53,973 nt of DNA from Bacteroidales bacterium (GTDB lineage: Bacteria; Bacteroidota; Bacteroidia; Bacteroidales; UBA932): positions 1 through 53,973 of the forward strand of contig JAFURF010000083.1 in NCBI GenBank assembly GCA_017471965.1, in the 5' to 3' direction. This document shows positions 25,709-36,801 of the stretch, piece by piece. How positions within the stretch are numbered: position 1 is the first letter of the stretch; every line of letters starts with the position of its first letter. The notes beneath the pieces were generated by a model. The model was not told the origin of the DNA and ran no database searches. It saw only the letters and a list, made by a program, of their open reading frames with translations. Both the position numbers and the translations under genes were made by a program.

Positions 25709-28267
25709 TCAACGGGTCCGGAAAGTGACTGACGCCGGAATCAGTCCCTCCGAGGTAGCCTTCAGGACAGTCCTGCCAGGCTTGGCTGCCTGAAGTACGA
25801 CAAGGCATTTTCCATAAAAGGCCTTCCTCTTGTTGTCCTTGAAGCGTTCCATGGAAATAGGACTGCCGTTGTCTACACCTGCAATGAATGCAGCATCCCC
25901 GTCCAGTTCAAACTGAACAAGATTTTCTGCCCACGGACAGAGATTTCCCTCTGCATCAAGTACTTCCACAGTCACAAAACCAAGAGCATCCTCCTTTGCC
26001 GTCTTTCCATACTGATCCATTGTCAGACGGATCTGTGCAGGTTCGCCTGCAGTACGACGCACAGTCCTGCCCACCTCCTTTCCGTCCTTACGGGCAACCA
26101 CTTCAACTGCACCTGGTTCGTAATTCACTCTCCATACAGTGTGCAGACAGTCATCAGTCTTGCTGCGGACTCCCTGAGACACGCCATTGACAAAAAGTTC
26201 GACTTCATCAGCATTGTTGTAATAGCACCACATGTCGATTTCCTGACCATCTTCCCAGTTCCAGTGAGGGAAAAGATGAAGGACGTCCTCATCAGTCCAT
26301 TCCGACTTATAAAGATTGTACACATCCTTAGGGAAACCGGCAAGATCGATCACACCGAAATAAGAACTGCGAGCAGGCCATCCGTAAGGGGTCGGTTCAC
26401 CGATATAGTCGAATCCGGTCCAGATGTACTGTCCGCTTATATAATCATTGTCACGGACAAGTTTGAGGGTCTCTTCATGCGTACTTCCCCATGGGACATG
26501 GCAGTTCTCATATGAAGAACAAGAGAAGGAAGGGTCAGAGAAACGTATGCTCCAGTGTGAAGGCCATATGAAGACACTGTCGCTCGGCATACGGTAGTAT
26601 CCGCGTGTCATGAGCGCAGAGTTGCTCTCCGTGATGATGAAAGGCTTGCCAGGGAAATTCCGAGGCACGTTGTGGGCATCGGAATTGTGATAGTTGAAGC
26701 CGATGATGTCAAGCGCACCGCTCCTGAACAGATGATTGTCAGGGGATGGCTCATTGCAACCCGCTGTAACGGGGCGTGTAGCATCCAGTTCACGGACCAT
26801 GTCGGCAAGTTTCTTTGTTAGAAGGGAATTGACGCTCATCTCTTCACCATTTGCTGCAAGCATTTCCGGAGAATGTCCGAAATTGAGAAGAAGGTTGGCC
26901 TCCTCCAGACTGAGCGTGTCGGCACGTGCATCCGACCATTGCTCGAGAACCTCGTTTCCTATGCTCCACATTAAAATAGAAGGATGGTTGCGGTCGCGCC
27001 TGATGAAGTCGCGGAGATCTGACTCATGCCACTCGTTGAAATGTCTCGAATAGTCATAACGTGTCTTTCTCTTGCGCCACATGTCGAAGGCCTCGTCCTG
27101 GACGATGAATCCCATCTCGTCACACAGGTCAAGAAGTCCAGGTGCAGGAGGGTTATGAGACGTACGGATGGAATTGCAGCCCATGCCCCTGAGGATCTCC
27201 AACTGACGGCGTGCCGCATTCTCATTGAATGCAGATCCCAGACATCCAAGATCATGATGCATGCAGACTCCGTTTATCTTCAACGATCTGTTGTTCAAGA
27301 AGAAACCGTCTTCCGCACTGAAATGGAAATGTCTGAGTCCGGTCCTGGTCTCGACCCTGTCGAGAAGGGTTCCATCAGTTCCGACAACTTCCGTAACAAG
27401 CGTATACAGATATGGATCATCGACATCCCACAGATGCGGATCTGCGATCTCCACCATCTGTTCGACATCTCCCAGTTCTGCTACCGAGTATACACCTTCT
27501 GCACGTCCGGCCTCATTACCGCAAGCGTCTCTGACTATCTGTCTCAGGGTCACCTTGACCTGGTCTCCTTCATCACTAAGCACATCTGTCTGCACGAAAA
27601 AGAAACCGGCATCGAGGCGTCCCGGTACGCTCTGACCTGGTTCCGGCATATACCTCAGACGAGGAATGACATAGACTCCGTCAGGCGCCACACGGACATG
27701 TGAAGTCTTGGTAAGCCACACGTTACGGTAGATGCCGCATCCGGAATACCATCTGGAATTAGGCTGTCTTGAATTATCCACACGCACAGCAACGACGTTC
27801 TCCTCGCCCCATTTCAGAAGATGAGTGATATCATAGCCGAATGATATATATCCATAAGGACGCACACCCAGACTCGTACCGTTCACAAACACCTCCCCGT
27901 TCATATAGACACCTTCAAAATCTATCCTCCAGAGACGGTCAGACTCATCAGCCGAAGGCACGAAGGTCTTTCTGTACCAGCCGACTCCTCCTGGCAATGC
28001 ACCTCCACCGGTTCCGGAAGGATTCTTCCTGTCGAAATCACCTTCCACAGCCCAGTCATGAGGCAGATTCAGGACCCGCCATGAAGAATCATCGAAAACA
28101 GGATCTGCAGGAGTTCCGGATGTTTCTCCGGCAGGCCAGTTCAGTTCGGGAGTCTCAAGAAAGAAGGCCCACCCGTCATTGAAATCCAACTTCTCCCGTG
28201 GAGAAGAAACATTGCTGCACCCGGCAATCAGGGTGCAGCAAAGCATCAAAGAAATGAAGTTTTTCAT
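25709..28267 (-). CDS. GH2 family beta-glycosidase (beta-galactosidase-like)
   Basis: An 852-residue exported lipoprotein (CTLIAGCSN). Domain order is standard GH2: a jelly-roll sugar-binding domain (LNLPHDWAVEGDF, SGTGGGALPGGVGWYRKTF, DFEGVYMNGEVFVNG), an immunoglobulin-like domain, a TIM barrel from about 315 (INGVCMHHDLG, RTSHNPP, DEAFDMW), then C-terminal domains (DUF4982-like) with FDYIGEPTPYGWPARSSYFG. The acid/base is Glu near 439 (WSIGNEV) and the nucleophile Glu near 547 (FIITESNS). It lies 3 bp after GH31, so the two form an operon. In the complex-xylan pathway a GH2 enzyme would remove galactose from side chains, which fits, but GH2 also includes xylosidases and mannosidases. Two hairpins follow the stop. 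Confidence 0.88.
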   Translation of the reverse strand: MKNFISLMLCCTLIAGCSNVSSPREKLDFNDGWAFFLETPELNWPAGETSGTPADPVFDDSSWRVLNLPHDWAVEGDFDRKNPSGTGGGALPGGVGWYRKTFVPSADESDRLWRIDFEGVYMNGEVFVNGTSLGVRPYGYISFGYDITHLLKWGEENVVAVRVDNSRQPNSRWYSGCGIYRNVWLTKTSHVRVAPDGVYVIPRLRYMPEPGQSVPGRLDAGFFFVQTDVLSDEGDQVKVTLRQIVRDACGNEAGRAEGVYSVAELGDVEQMVEIADPHLWDVDDPYLYTLVTEVVGTDGTLLDRVETRTGLRHFHFSAEDGFFLNNRSLKINGVCMHHDLGCLGSAFNENAARRQLEILRGMGCNSIRTSHNPPAPGLLDLCDEMGFIVQDEAFDMWRKRKTRYDYSRHFNEWHESDLRDFIRRDRNHPSILMWSIGNEVLEQWSDARADTLSLEEANLLLNFGHSPEMLAANGEEMSVNSLLTKKLADMVRELDATRPVTAGCNEPSPDNHLFRSGALDIIGFNYHNSDAHNVPRNFPGKPFIITESNSALMTRGYYRMPSDSVFIWPSHWSIRFSDPSFSCSSYENCHVPWGSTHEETLKLVRDNDYISGQYIWTGFDYIGEPTPYGWPARSSYFGVIDLAGFPKDVYNLYKSEWTDEDVLHLFPHWNWEDGQEIDMWCYYNNADEVELFVNGVSQGVRSKTDDCLHTVWRVNYEPGAVEVVARKDGKEVGRTVRRTAGEPAQIRLTMDQYGKTAKEDALGFVTVEVLDAEGNLCPWAENLVQFELDGDAAFIAGVDNGSPISMERFKDNKRKAFYGKCLVVLQAAKPGRTVLKATSEGLIPASVTFRTR

Positions 28268-28270
28268 AAT

Positions 28271-31120
28271 TTAAAGTACTACTACTACCTTGGATCCGTC
28301 ATATTCAACCGGTCTGGCAACTCCCTTTCCATCCTTCGAAACCGGAATCACATTGAACACGCGCTCCTTGAGCATTCCCGGGAATTCGCCCTTACGCTCT
28401 CCGATCGTCAATGTACTTTCAGTATCGTCATAAACGAAATCGATCATGGCACACAAGCCTTTCTCATAGTTATAGTTCACGTTCTCATCCTCATACAGAG
28501 TGAACTCACCATCAGCACCCTGATATACAAAGAGATCGATCACATCTGCAGGCTTCTCGTCAGACCACTGCATGTCAGGGCCGAACGGAACTATGGCACC
28601 TGCACGTACATACAGAGGCATCCTTTCATATGGAGCATCAACCTCTGCACAAACACCACCCTCACGGAACTCGTTGCTGTAGAAGTCATACCATCCTTCG
28701 CACTCAGGGAAGTAGACCTTACGGGTGCGGGCACCATATTCGTATACAGGAGCAACCATGAATGCAGGACCGAACATGTATGTATCACCTATATCCGCAA
28801 CACGTTTATCAGCAGTGAAGTCCATCACGAGAGGACGCATTATGGTATAGTCCTCAAACCATGTCATACCAGCAAGAGAGTAGATATAAGGCATCAGACG
28901 ATAACGCAACTGCGAGTAGTAGAGAATCGACTTGTATGCAGGATGATTCTCAGGAGCAATCTCCCATGGCTCACGGTATGGATACTGTCCGTGGGCACGG
29001 TAGAGAGGACAGAACGCACCGAACTGGAACCACCTTGTATTGAGTTCCCTCCACTCCTTATGATCGGCATTCTCCTTACCGGTAGTGTCCCATATTCTCT
29101 GACCTGCGACATAACGGTTCTCGACACAGAATCCTCCGATATCCATAGTCCAGTAAGGGATACCGCTGATTGCAAAGTTGAGTCCGGCTGAAATCTGCGC
29201 CTTCATATCCTCCCAACGGGTCGCGATGTCACCGCTCCATGTAGCGGTAGAGTATCTCTGCAGACCGGCGAAGCCGCTGCGGGTAAGCAGGAATACACGC
29301 TTGTCGTTGTCTACCCCACGCTGTCCGTTATATATAGCCTCTGCATTCATGTATGCATAAGCGTTGAAGAATTCTGTAGACGAGCCAAGTGCGGTCGGGC
29401 CGCATAGAGCCTTGCGATAATCCATGTTGGTACAGTCACGTATGTTAGGCTCGGAAGCGTCCATCCACCAAGCATCGATGCCTAGAGGATAGTAGTGTTC
29501 GTACATCTGGTTCCAGAAGAGTTTGCGGGCGTCTGCGGAATATGCATCGTAGAAGCCGTAGAGGTAACCCTTTCCTATCCAATCACGGATTCCGTCCTCA
29601 TATGCTCTTGTATACATCCATCCGTTCTCGTCGAACTCCTTGTAATGCTCTGTCTCGACGTAGAACTTAGGCCATACGGAGATCATCATGCGGCCGTTCA
29701 TGGCATGAATCGAATCAACCATAGCCTTAGGATCAGGGAAACGCTCCGGATCAAATTCATGTCCTCCCCAGTCATTCTCCCTCCAGTGACTCCAGTCCAT
29801 GACAATGTTGTCGATAGGGATGTTCCTCTTGCGGAATCCCTCAAGAGCCTCGATCATTTCGGTAGAAGTCTTGTAGCGTTCGCGGCTCTGCCAGTAACCC
29901 ATAGCCCATTTCGGCATGATAGGAGCCTTGCCTGTGAGAGTACGATAACCGCTGATCACCTCATCCATATCGTCGCCTGCTATGAAGTACCAGTCCATCT
30001 GCTTGGTCATTTCGCTCCACCACTGATGCTTTGCCTGCTGCACAGGATCCACGACATCATATACACGGAGACCAAGATATGACACACCACCGTCAGGTTT
30101 CCAATTGATAAGGAGAGGAGTCTTTACTCCAGCCTCAAGTTCGACAGTAAACTTGTAACTGTTTGGATTCCAAGAGGTACGCCAACGCTCCGGAACGACT
30201 TCCTTACCACCGATGGTGACAGTCGTATATCCGGCATAGTAGAGGTTGAACTGATAAGTTCCTGTGACAGGGGCCTCGATGCAGCCCTCGAAAGTCACGT
30301 CTCCCCTTCCGAGACGGATGTCTTCAGGAAGATTCACCACTCGTCTCATTTCAGGCTCGACCAGATATTCAAAATAAATCTGAGGTTCCTGACGCACCAG
30401 GGGTTCACCTCTCGAAGGGACATAAGTACCGGTAAGGAATCCCTTCTCACCGTTCTTGTCATAAAGTGTGAAGACCTCACCGAGTTGCTTGTAATCCTGA
30501 GGATTACCGAAACGCATCATCGAATAACTGTCCATGAGGACACCATATCCCTTGTTGGAAACGATGAAAGGCACGGAGACTTTAGTATTGTACTGGAAGA
30601 GTTCCTCATTCTTTCCCTTGTAGTTGAACTCGTCAGCCTGATGCTGTCCGAGACCATAGAATGCCTCGTCCTCAGGAGACTCGAACACCTGTCTGAAAGT
30701 ATAGCCGTGAGTACCCTCTACTTCAATCGGCTCAAACGACTTTCCGCCGCCGGTCTCTTCACGTAGAAGAAGATTGCCTTCGGCATCTGTGAACCAGACT
30801 TCACCTGTAGTGGCCAGCACATTGGCTCTTACTGCAGACGTCACGACAGTAACGGTGTCACCGTTCTTCTCGACGTCGAAAGGAGTCTTCTCTGAAGCGG
30901 GGATGATCACAAGACTCTGAGGGTCCGCGAACTTCTTCTCCGGAGTCGCGGAAACATGAATCAGTTTATCACCCATCACCTCCAGTCTTACAAGGCGAGG
31001 AGCGCCTTCGGCTTCCTGCTGCACCTTTACGGTCACGCTTGAACCAGCCTTTCTGTAACCGTCACATGCTGTCAGCATGAGAGCGGCGACAAGGAACATT
31101 GAAATACCCTTTGCTTTCAT
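28271..31120 (-). CDS. GH31 alpha-xylosidase-like enzyme with PA14 insert
   Basis: A 949-residue exported lipoprotein (ALMLTACDGY). An N-terminal beta-sandwich (EAFYGLGQHQADEFNYKG) is interrupted at about 245-360 by a PA14 domain (GDVTFEGCIEAPVTGTYQFN, YYAGYTTVTIGG), followed by the (beta/alpha)8 catalytic domain. The nucleophile is Asp near 554 (AWWMDASEPN), and the acid/base Asp near 631 (WSGDIATRW). A PA14 insert in this position is known from alpha-xylosidases such as Cellvibrio Xyl31A. In this locus the likely target is alpha-linked xylose on arabinose side chains of complex xylan; xyloglucan oligosaccharides are an alternative. It heads the GH31-GH2 operon. Confidence 0.9.
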   Translation of the reverse strand: MKAKGISMFLVAALMLTACDGYRKAGSSVTVKVQQEAEGAPRLVRLEVMGDKLIHVSATPEKKFADPQSLVIIPASEKTPFDVEKNGDTVTVVTSAVRANVLATTGEVWFTDAEGNLLLREETGGGKSFEPIEVEGTHGYTFRQVFESPEDEAFYGLGQHQADEFNYKGKNEELFQYNTKVSVPFIVSNKGYGVLMDSYSMMRFGNPQDYKQLGEVFTLYDKNGEKGFLTGTYVPSRGEPLVRQEPQIYFEYLVEPEMRRVVNLPEDIRLGRGDVTFEGCIEAPVTGTYQFNLYYAGYTTVTIGGKEVVPERWRTSWNPNSYKFTVELEAGVKTPLLINWKPDGGVSYLGLRVYDVVDPVQQAKHQWWSEMTKQMDWYFIAGDDMDEVISGYRTLTGKAPIMPKWAMGYWQSRERYKTSTEMIEALEGFRKRNIPIDNIVMDWSHWRENDWGGHEFDPERFPDPKAMVDSIHAMNGRMMISVWPKFYVETEHYKEFDENGWMYTRAYEDGIRDWIGKGYLYGFYDAYSADARKLFWNQMYEHYYPLGIDAWWMDASEPNIRDCTNMDYRKALCGPTALGSSTEFFNAYAYMNAEAIYNGQRGVDNDKRVFLLTRSGFAGLQRYSTATWSGDIATRWEDMKAQISAGLNFAISGIPYWTMDIGGFCVENRYVAGQRIWDTTGKENADHKEWRELNTRWFQFGAFCPLYRAHGQYPYREPWEIAPENHPAYKSILYYSQLRYRLMPYIYSLAGMTWFEDYTIMRPLVMDFTADKRVADIGDTYMFGPAFMVAPVYEYGARTRKVYFPECEGWYDFYSNEFREGGVCAEVDAPYERMPLYVRAGAIVPFGPDMQWSDEKPADVIDLFVYQGADGEFTLYEDENVNYNYEKGLCAMIDFVYDDTESTLTIGERKGEFPGMLKERVFNVIPVSKDGKGVARPVEYDGSKVVVVL

Positions 31121-31168
31121 TTGATAATCGGTTATTTGGTTATATATAAATGCGGTTTTTGACTTTTA

Positions 31169-31176
31169 CAAAATTA
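31169..31176 (-). promoter_or_regulatory. Candidate -7 element for GH31-GH2
   Basis: The minus strand reads TAATTTTG (31169-31176), an exact TAnnTTTG, 48 bp before the GH31 ATG at 31120. A -33 element is not clear. For GH51 in the other direction only one-mismatch boxes are seen (for example TATATTTA near 31295). Confidence 0.4.
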
Positions 31177-31223
31177 ATAATAAATACGATGCGGGATGGT
31201 ATGATTTGTTTCCGAAAAGGTCG

Positions 31224-31255
31224 GCATTTGATACAAATGCTTGCATCTTTGATGC
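31224..31255. promoter_or_regulatory. Two adjacent perfect palindromes between GH31 and GH51
   Basis: GCATTTG-ATA-CAAATGC (31224-31240) is followed two bases later by GCATC-TTT-GATGC (31243-31255); a third pair, ATGCA (31252-31256) with TGCAT (31264-31268), overlaps the second. They lie in the 197-bp divergent promoter region about 65-95 bp before the GH51 start and are candidate operators for a dimeric regulator. Confidence 0.5.
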
Positions 31256-31317
31256 ATAGGCTGTGCATTTGGGAAATATTTGATATATTTACAAAAGCAA
31301 ACATAAAAAAACACTTA

Positions 31318-32853
31318 ATGATGAAGAAGGCACTAACCATCGCGGCGACAGTTCTGCTGTCAGCAGTTCTTTCCGCTCAGACCGTGAACATCACCGTTCA
31401 CGACGGCAATGAAGGGGCCGTCATCCCTAAGGAAATCTACGGTCAGTTCTCGGAACATCTCGGTTCATGCATCTATGGAGGGCTATGGGTCGGACCGGAA
31501 TCGTCAATTCCTAACATCAACGGATACCGTAAGGATGTGGTTGAAGCATTAAAGACCCTCAAAGTTCCTGTAATGAGATGGCCGGGAGGATGCTTCGCAG
31601 ACGACTACCATTGGAGGGACGGCATCGGTCCACAATCGGAGAGGCCGAGAATGGTCAACAGCAACTGGGGCGGCACTGTAGAAGACAATTCATTCGGCAC
31701 GCACGAATTCATGAACCTTTGCGAACTCCTCGAATGCGAGCCATATATCAGCGGAAACGTAGGCTCCGGATCAGTGGAGGAACTGGCAAAATGGGTGGAA
31801 TACATGACTGCACCGGACGGTCCTATGGCCAAACTCAGGGCAGAGAACGGCCGCAAGGAACCTTGGAAACTAAAATACCTCGGCCTTGGCAACGAAGCAT
31901 GGGGCTGCGGAGGAAGCATGGCACCGGAATACTATTCACATATTTACAGAAGGTATGCGACATACTGCCGCAACTTCGGTGACAACCGTCTGTACAAGAT
32001 AGGAAGCGGTGCGTCAGACTATGACTTCAACTGGACAAAGGTCCTGATGGAAATGGTCGGCAACCGCATGGATGGTGTCTCTCTCCACTATTATACAGTG
32101 GACAACTGGAACAGCAAGGGATCGGCGACTGAGTTCACTGCCGAAGAATACGCACAGACACTGGGAAAGACAATGGACATAGAACCTGTGATACGCAAGC
32201 ATATCGAGATCATGGACCAATACGATCCGGAAAAGAAGATCGACCTTCTTGTGGACGAATGGGGCACATGGTTCGATGTGGAACCTGGCACAAATCCGGG
32301 CCACCTCTTCCAACAGAACACCATGCGTGACGCAATAGTGGCCGCACTGAACCTCAACATCTTCCACAAATACACCGACAGGATCAAGATGACCAATATC
32401 GCACAGGTGGCAAACGTACTCCAGGCGATGGTACTCACAGAAGGAGACAAGATGGTCCTTACTCCGACCTATCACGTGTTCAGAATGTACAACGTACATC
32501 AGGATGCAGTACATCTTGACCTCGAATGCGATGCGGCCGACGCTTCGGATAACAAGGGAAGGCCATACCCTACCGTAGATGCCACAGCATCCAGAAACGC
32601 TGACGGCATAATCCATATCGCCCTTGTGAACACAAGTCTCGACAAAGACGAAGAAGTGACGATCGGTTTCGACACCATGAAGAAGGTCAAGGTGAGCGGT
32701 GAGATCCTCACTTCAGACAAGATCCAGGACTACAACGGCTTCGATACTCCTGACACAGTATGTCCTGCCTCTTTCAAGGGATTCAAGGTGAAGGACGGAA
32801 AAATCACCGTCAACCTTCCTGCGAAGTCGGTAGTGTCGCTGACTGTAATGTAG
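31318..32853 (+). CDS. GH51 alpha-L-arabinofuranosidase
   Basis: Releases arabinofuranose from arabinoxylan or arabinan oligosaccharides. A signal peptide ([20 protein letters not shown]) gives an exported protein of about 511 residues, a typical short GH51 without extra modules. Motifs: [34 protein letters not shown], acid/base Glu near 193 (LGLGNEAWG) and nucleophile Glu near 314 (LLVDEWGTW), then a C-terminal beta domain. The frame opens back to 31150, but those 56 residues are not signal-like; ATGs at 31318 and 31321 are both possible. It has no downstream partner: its last 44 bp overlap the end of the convergent HTCS gene. Confidence 0.93.
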   Translation: MMKKALTIAATVLLSAVLSAQTVNITVHDGNEGAVIPKEIYGQFSEHLGSCIYGGLWVGPESSIPNINGYRKDVVEALKTLKVPVMRWPGGCFADDYHWRDGIGPQSERPRMVNSNWGGTVEDNSFGTHEFMNLCELLECEPYISGNVGSGSVEELAKWVEYMTAPDGPMAKLRAENGRKEPWKLKYLGLGNEAWGCGGSMAPEYYSHIYRRYATYCRNFGDNRLYKIGSGASDYDFNWTKVLMEMVGNRMDGVSLHYYTVDNWNSKGSATEFTAEEYAQTLGKTMDIEPVIRKHIEIMDQYDPEKKIDLLVDEWGTWFDVEPGTNPGHLFQQNTMRDAIVAALNLNIFHKYTDRIKMTNIAQVANVLQAMVLTEGDKMVLTPTYHVFRMYNVHQDAVHLDLECDAADASDNKGRPYPTVDATASRNADGIIHIALVNTSLDKDEEVTIGFDTMKKVKVSGEILTSDKIQDYNGFDTPDTVCPASFKGFKVKDGKITVNLPAKSVVSLTVM

Positions 32854-35800
32854 ATCGTTTGCGGTACTCCGAAGGCGAGCATCCGAACTCATCCTTGAAA
32901 TGACCGGCAAAGATCTTCGGAGAATTGAAACCGACCATATAAGCAACTTCGGAAACATAGACTCCATCCGTCTCAAGAAGGGCCGCCGCCCTCTTGAGGC
33001 GGATGGCTCTTATAAACTCCACAGGTGTCTTTCCTGTTATGTACACAAGTTTCTTATACAGGCTGGTCCTATGCATGTAAAGTGCTGATGAAAGGTCGGA
33101 AACAGAGAAATCAGGATTGCTGATGTTCTCATTGATGACATTGATCGCCTGCTGGAGGAGACGGTCATCCATCGAAGTCAATGTTATCTGATCTGTGGTT
33201 ATCTCAAGTTCCTTCTCGAACAGTTTCTTCGAACGTTTCTTCCATTCGATGAATTTAGCCACCCTCAGACGAAGTATGGACATATTGAAAGGCTTGGTGA
33301 GGTAGTCATCGGCACCGGATTCCAGACCATGGCATTCATCTTCCTGCATTGCCTTGGCTGTCAGCAGGATGACCGGTATATGAGACGTATTTATATCCGA
33401 TTTCATCCTACGGCAGAACTCGACGCCGTCCATGACAGGCATCATCACATCACAGATCACGACATCTATATCTTCAGACTCCACCACCTTCAGTGCCGCT
33501 GCACCGTCAGAAGCATCCACGACCTTGTACTCATCACTCAAGGAATTCACCATGAAGGCACGGAAATCATCATTGTCATCGACAACCAATACGGTCGGAC
33601 GTTGATTATCTGAGACTGGGATTGCATCAGAAACATGCCCGGCCTCATCCTTCATGTCATATGCAGGATCCGCTTCCTTCATCGGTATGGTAAAGAGGAA
33701 GACTGCGCCTTGAGTCTCATTATCCCGAACTTCCACCTCTCCCCCATGAAGCAGAACGAACTCCCGTACGACGTGAAGTCCTATTCCGCTCCCGCTCTCA
33801 CTCCCCTTGGCCTGATAGAATCTCTCGAAGATGCGGCGTTTGTCCTTGTCCGGAATTCCACGGCCGCTGTCTGAAACCTCCACCTTCACATGACCATCTG
33901 CCGGAGCATGGACCTTGACCGACACCACACCTCCCTTAGGAGTATATTTGAAAGCATTGGACAAGAGGTTGGTCAATATCTTCTGAATCTTGATCTGATC
34001 AAAGGCGAAGATCAAAGACGGTTCGACAGATATCATGTTCAATGAAATGGACATGCTTTCCGCCATCAGACGGAACGAAGTGACCGTCTCCGATACAGTT
34101 GCCACAAAATCTCCGGTCGACAACTTGAGTCTGGAGCCATACATCTCGATCTTTCTGAAATCCAGAACCTCGGTCACGAGATCGTTAAGCCGCTTAGCAT
34201 TTCGATGTATCGACATGATGAAAGGGTCATCCTTCAGACCGGGCTCTTTTGCCAACCTGTCCTCTATAGGCGTCAGAATAAGGGTCAGAGGCGTCCTGAA
34301 ATCATGACTGACATTTGTGAAGAACTGCATCTTCATCTCATCGAGATAATGCCGTCTCTCCTGTTTCATATTCCATTCCAGACGCTCCTGCCTTTCGCGG
34401 CTCCTGCGCCTGAGAAGCACACCGATCATCAGAGCAGAAGCAAGGCCGGTCATGACATAGAGACCGATGCTCCACCATGTCGCCCACCACGGAGAAAGAA
34501 TCCTGATCTTCAATGTCGCAGCATCCGACAGGTCTGAAGTATCAGACGTAACCGTCAATGCATAGCGTCCAGGATTCAGATTGGTGAAAGTCAGACGGTC
34601 GGCATTCTTATCTGTGGCGATCCATTCATCAGAAAGCCCTTCCATCCTGTAATATATATCCTGCTCCAGAACAGAGAAATAATCAAGACATGCATACTTT
34701 ACGGAAACCACGGAGTGGCCATATTCGAGACACACATCGTCAGCAAACTCCAGAGACTTATGCAACAAGGTATTACCGGAATAAAGATGGGTAAAATGCA
34801 AACGAGGAGAGGCCTCCTTGCCCTGCACGGCATACCTTTCAGGAGAAAATTCCATATAGCCGCAGAATGTACCGATGACGAAATCACCGGATGAGGTAAG
34901 ACACGCGGACCTCTGATTGAAATGCAGATCATCCTGTCTCGGGAATGTGAATGACGATATGTCAAAGTCATGATTCTTTTCCGCATCAGTTGTAACTTTC
35001 ACTCGGCAAAGTCCGGAATCCGTAATCACCCATACTACTCCGGTCTTGTCTTCCTCAAATCCCCTGACATCCTTCATCTGAGGATGCTTGGGAGTATAAA
35101 GACTGTCAGTCAGAGGACAATATACCTGAAGCATGCCATCCTCATCCAGCCATACAAGTCCGCGTGAATCAACGGCCAGACCGGTAACGCATCGGTTCAG
35201 CATCCTGCCTTCGCTATCTAAAACACTCGAAGTCCTGGTCTGAGGATTGAAGATCGAGAGTCCATAGGACGTAGCGACATAGATATTACCGTCATCGGCA
35301 CAACACAATTCATGGACCGCATCGTTGGTAATATAACCTTCAGATGACGAATAGGTCTCAAAACATCCAGTTTCAGGGTCAAGCGACTGAAGACCACCTC
35401 CCAGAGTCGCAATCCATATCCTGCCGGACTTGTCATCATCAACCGACCACACGTTCACAGAAGCCAGGCCGCTTCCGTCTTCCTCATAACGGTAGGTCCG
35501 CATGCGGCCGTCTTCAAAGCATGACATACCACCGTAAAATGTTCCTATCCAAATCCTTCCTTCACCGTCGCAGTGTATCTCAGTGATGACATTGCTGCCA
35601 AGCGGACTGTTATCCGTATCATAAATGGTCTCCTTTCCTGTCTTTCCGTCCTTCCGTATCAGACCATAACCGTCTGTGCCATACCACATATTGCCTTGAA
35701 GGTCTTCACATACTGCATTTATGTCATCCGGAACATTCTGCCTATGAAGACATTCTATATGGGATATTGACCAGGTCTTGTTCTCACCACGGTAAATGGA

Positions 35801-36775
35801 AAGTCCGTTCTTGGCATATCCGACCCAAAGATTGTCGTCATTGTCACGATACAGAGACAATACTCCATTACCGCTGATAGTATTCTCATCTCCTGACACA
35901 TTCGTCAGGCGCTCGACCACCCTCGCTTTCCTGTCACATACACTGATGCCTCCGTGATCTGATGCAAGCCATATATTCCCCTCGGGATCCTCCTCGATCG
36001 CACAGATGAAACCACCCTGAATAGCCCCTGCATGATTGCCTTCATGCAGGAACCGCCCGGCTTCAGATCCATTAGGATAGAACCAGACACCCTGTGCTCC
36101 CTGCGAGAGCCATATGTTCTGAGAGGAATCCACAAAGACACTATGGAACCCATAGTCGGCATTCTCCTCTGGTCTTTCTGTAGCAGGACCTATCATCGCA
36201 AGAGAATGCATAGAGCCGTCCTGTCCCACGGCATAACGGTACAGTCTTCCCTCGACCGTCAGTACATATGCCACATCATTACGACAGAAGATATCACATA
36301 CACTGCCCTCGACCTTACCCACATATCGTCTGGAATCCATCGCATTACTGCAGAACCATACATCCTGACCTTCGTTCCACCAGAAATTGCCTTTAGGGTC
36401 AATCCGAAGAATGTCAAGCCACACCTCAGAACCTAGTTGAGAGGCTGTTTCAACCTCAGTCATAAAGGTACATGTCCGGGGATCATAGAGCACATATCCG
36501 TTCCTTTTCTTCAGCCACATCCTGCCACCGAGATCCTGCTGGATATCATCAAACAGATCACCCTCGCAAATGGTTTCATATTCTACACCAGAGTATCGAT
36601 ACAGACCGTTTCTGGTTCCGATCCACATGAAGCCCTTATCATCCTGAAAGATGGAATTTATCCAATGAGCGGAAGATGGCACATGCTCAAATATATATTT
36701 TCCTGCCTCCGCACTCATCATCGAGGGCAGAAGCAGGAAAAACATAGATATTGTCAGGAAAAATCTTTTCATCAC
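32810..36775 (-). CDS. Hybrid two-component system regulator (HTCS), PUL 2
   Basis: A 1321-residue sensor-regulator. Order: signal peptide (about 1-22), propeller repeats (about 30-650; [34 protein letters not shown]), Y_Y_Y domain (about 685-760), one membrane helix (about 765-787), HisKA with His near 824 ([13 protein letters not shown]), HATPase ([30 protein letters not shown]), receiver with Asp near 1109 ([13 protein letters not shown]) and AraC-type HTH ([19 protein letters not shown]). It should sense a xylan oligosaccharide in the periplasm and activate the susC operon at 38598-48102. It begins 26 bp after the GH5 gene and so seems to be the last gene of the operon it controls. About 14 residues after the usual YRKR end overlap the convergent GH51 gene. 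Confidence 0.92.
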   Translation of the reverse strand: MMKRFFLTISMFFLLLPSMMSAEAGKYIFEHVPSSAHWINSIFQDDKGFMWIGTRNGLYRYSGVEYETICEGDLFDDIQQDLGGRMWLKKRNGYVLYDPRTCTFMTEVETASQLGSEVWLDILRIDPKGNFWWNEGQDVWFCSNAMDSRRYVGKVEGSVCDIFCRNDVAYVLTVEGRLYRYAVGQDGSMHSLAMIGPATERPEENADYGFHSVFVDSSQNIWLSQGAQGVWFYPNGSEAGRFLHEGNHAGAIQGGFICAIEEDPEGNIWLASDHGGISVCDRKARVVERLTNVSGDENTISGNGVLSLYRDNDDNLWVGYAKNGLSIYRGENKTWSISHIECLHRQNVPDDINAVCEDLQGNMWYGTDGYGLIRKDGKTGKETIYDTDNSPLGSNVITEIHCDGEGRIWIGTFYGGMSCFEDGRMRTYRYEEDGSGLASVNVWSVDDDKSGRIWIATLGGGLQSLDPETGCFETYSSSEGYITNDAVHELCCADDGNIYVATSYGLSIFNPQTRTSSVLDSEGRMLNRCVTGLAVDSRGLVWLDEDGMLQVYCPLTDSLYTPKHPQMKDVRGFEEDKTGVVWVITDSGLCRVKVTTDAEKNHDFDISSFTFPRQDDLHFNQRSACLTSSGDFVIGTFCGYMEFSPERYAVQGKEASPRLHFTHLYSGNTLLHKSLEFADDVCLEYGHSVVSVKYACLDYFSVLEQDIYYRMEGLSDEWIATDKNADRLTFTNLNPGRYALTVTSDTSDLSDAATLKIRILSPWWATWWSIGLYVMTGLASALMIGVLLRRRSRERQERLEWNMKQERRHYLDEMKMQFFTNVSHDFRTPLTLILTPIEDRLAKEPGLKDDPFIMSIHRNAKRLNDLVTEVLDFRKIEMYGSRLKLSTGDFVATVSETVTSFRLMAESMSISLNMISVEPSLIFAFDQIKIQKILTNLLSNAFKYTPKGGVVSVKVHAPADGHVKVEVSDSGRGIPDKDKRRIFERFYQAKGSESGSGIGLHVVREFVLLHGGEVEVRDNETQGAVFLFTIPMKEADPAYDMKDEAGHVSDAIPVSDNQRPTVLVVDDNDDFRAFMVNSLSDEYKVVDASDGAAALKVVESEDIDVVICDVMMPVMDGVEFCRRMKSDINTSHIPVILLTAKAMQEDECHGLESGADDYLTKPFNMSILRLRVAKFIEWKKRSKKLFEKELEITTDQITLTSMDDRLLQQAINVINENISNPDFSVSDLSSALYMHRTSLYKKLVYITGKTPVEFIRAIRLKRAAALLETDGVYVSEVAYMVGFNSPKIFAGHFKDEFGCSPSEYRKRSTLQSATLPTSQEG

Positions 36776-36801
36776 CGATTGTTTCCCGTAAAGATAGTCA
36801 A

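Noticed and set aside
27026-27703. 225-codon plus-strand frame opposite GH2
   Set aside because: Antisense to GH2 catalytic motifs; composition not protein-like.
31150-31317. N-terminal extension of the GH51 frame
   Set aside because: Adds 56 residues with no signal peptide and covers the palindrome cluster; the ATG at 31318/31321 starts a good signal peptide.
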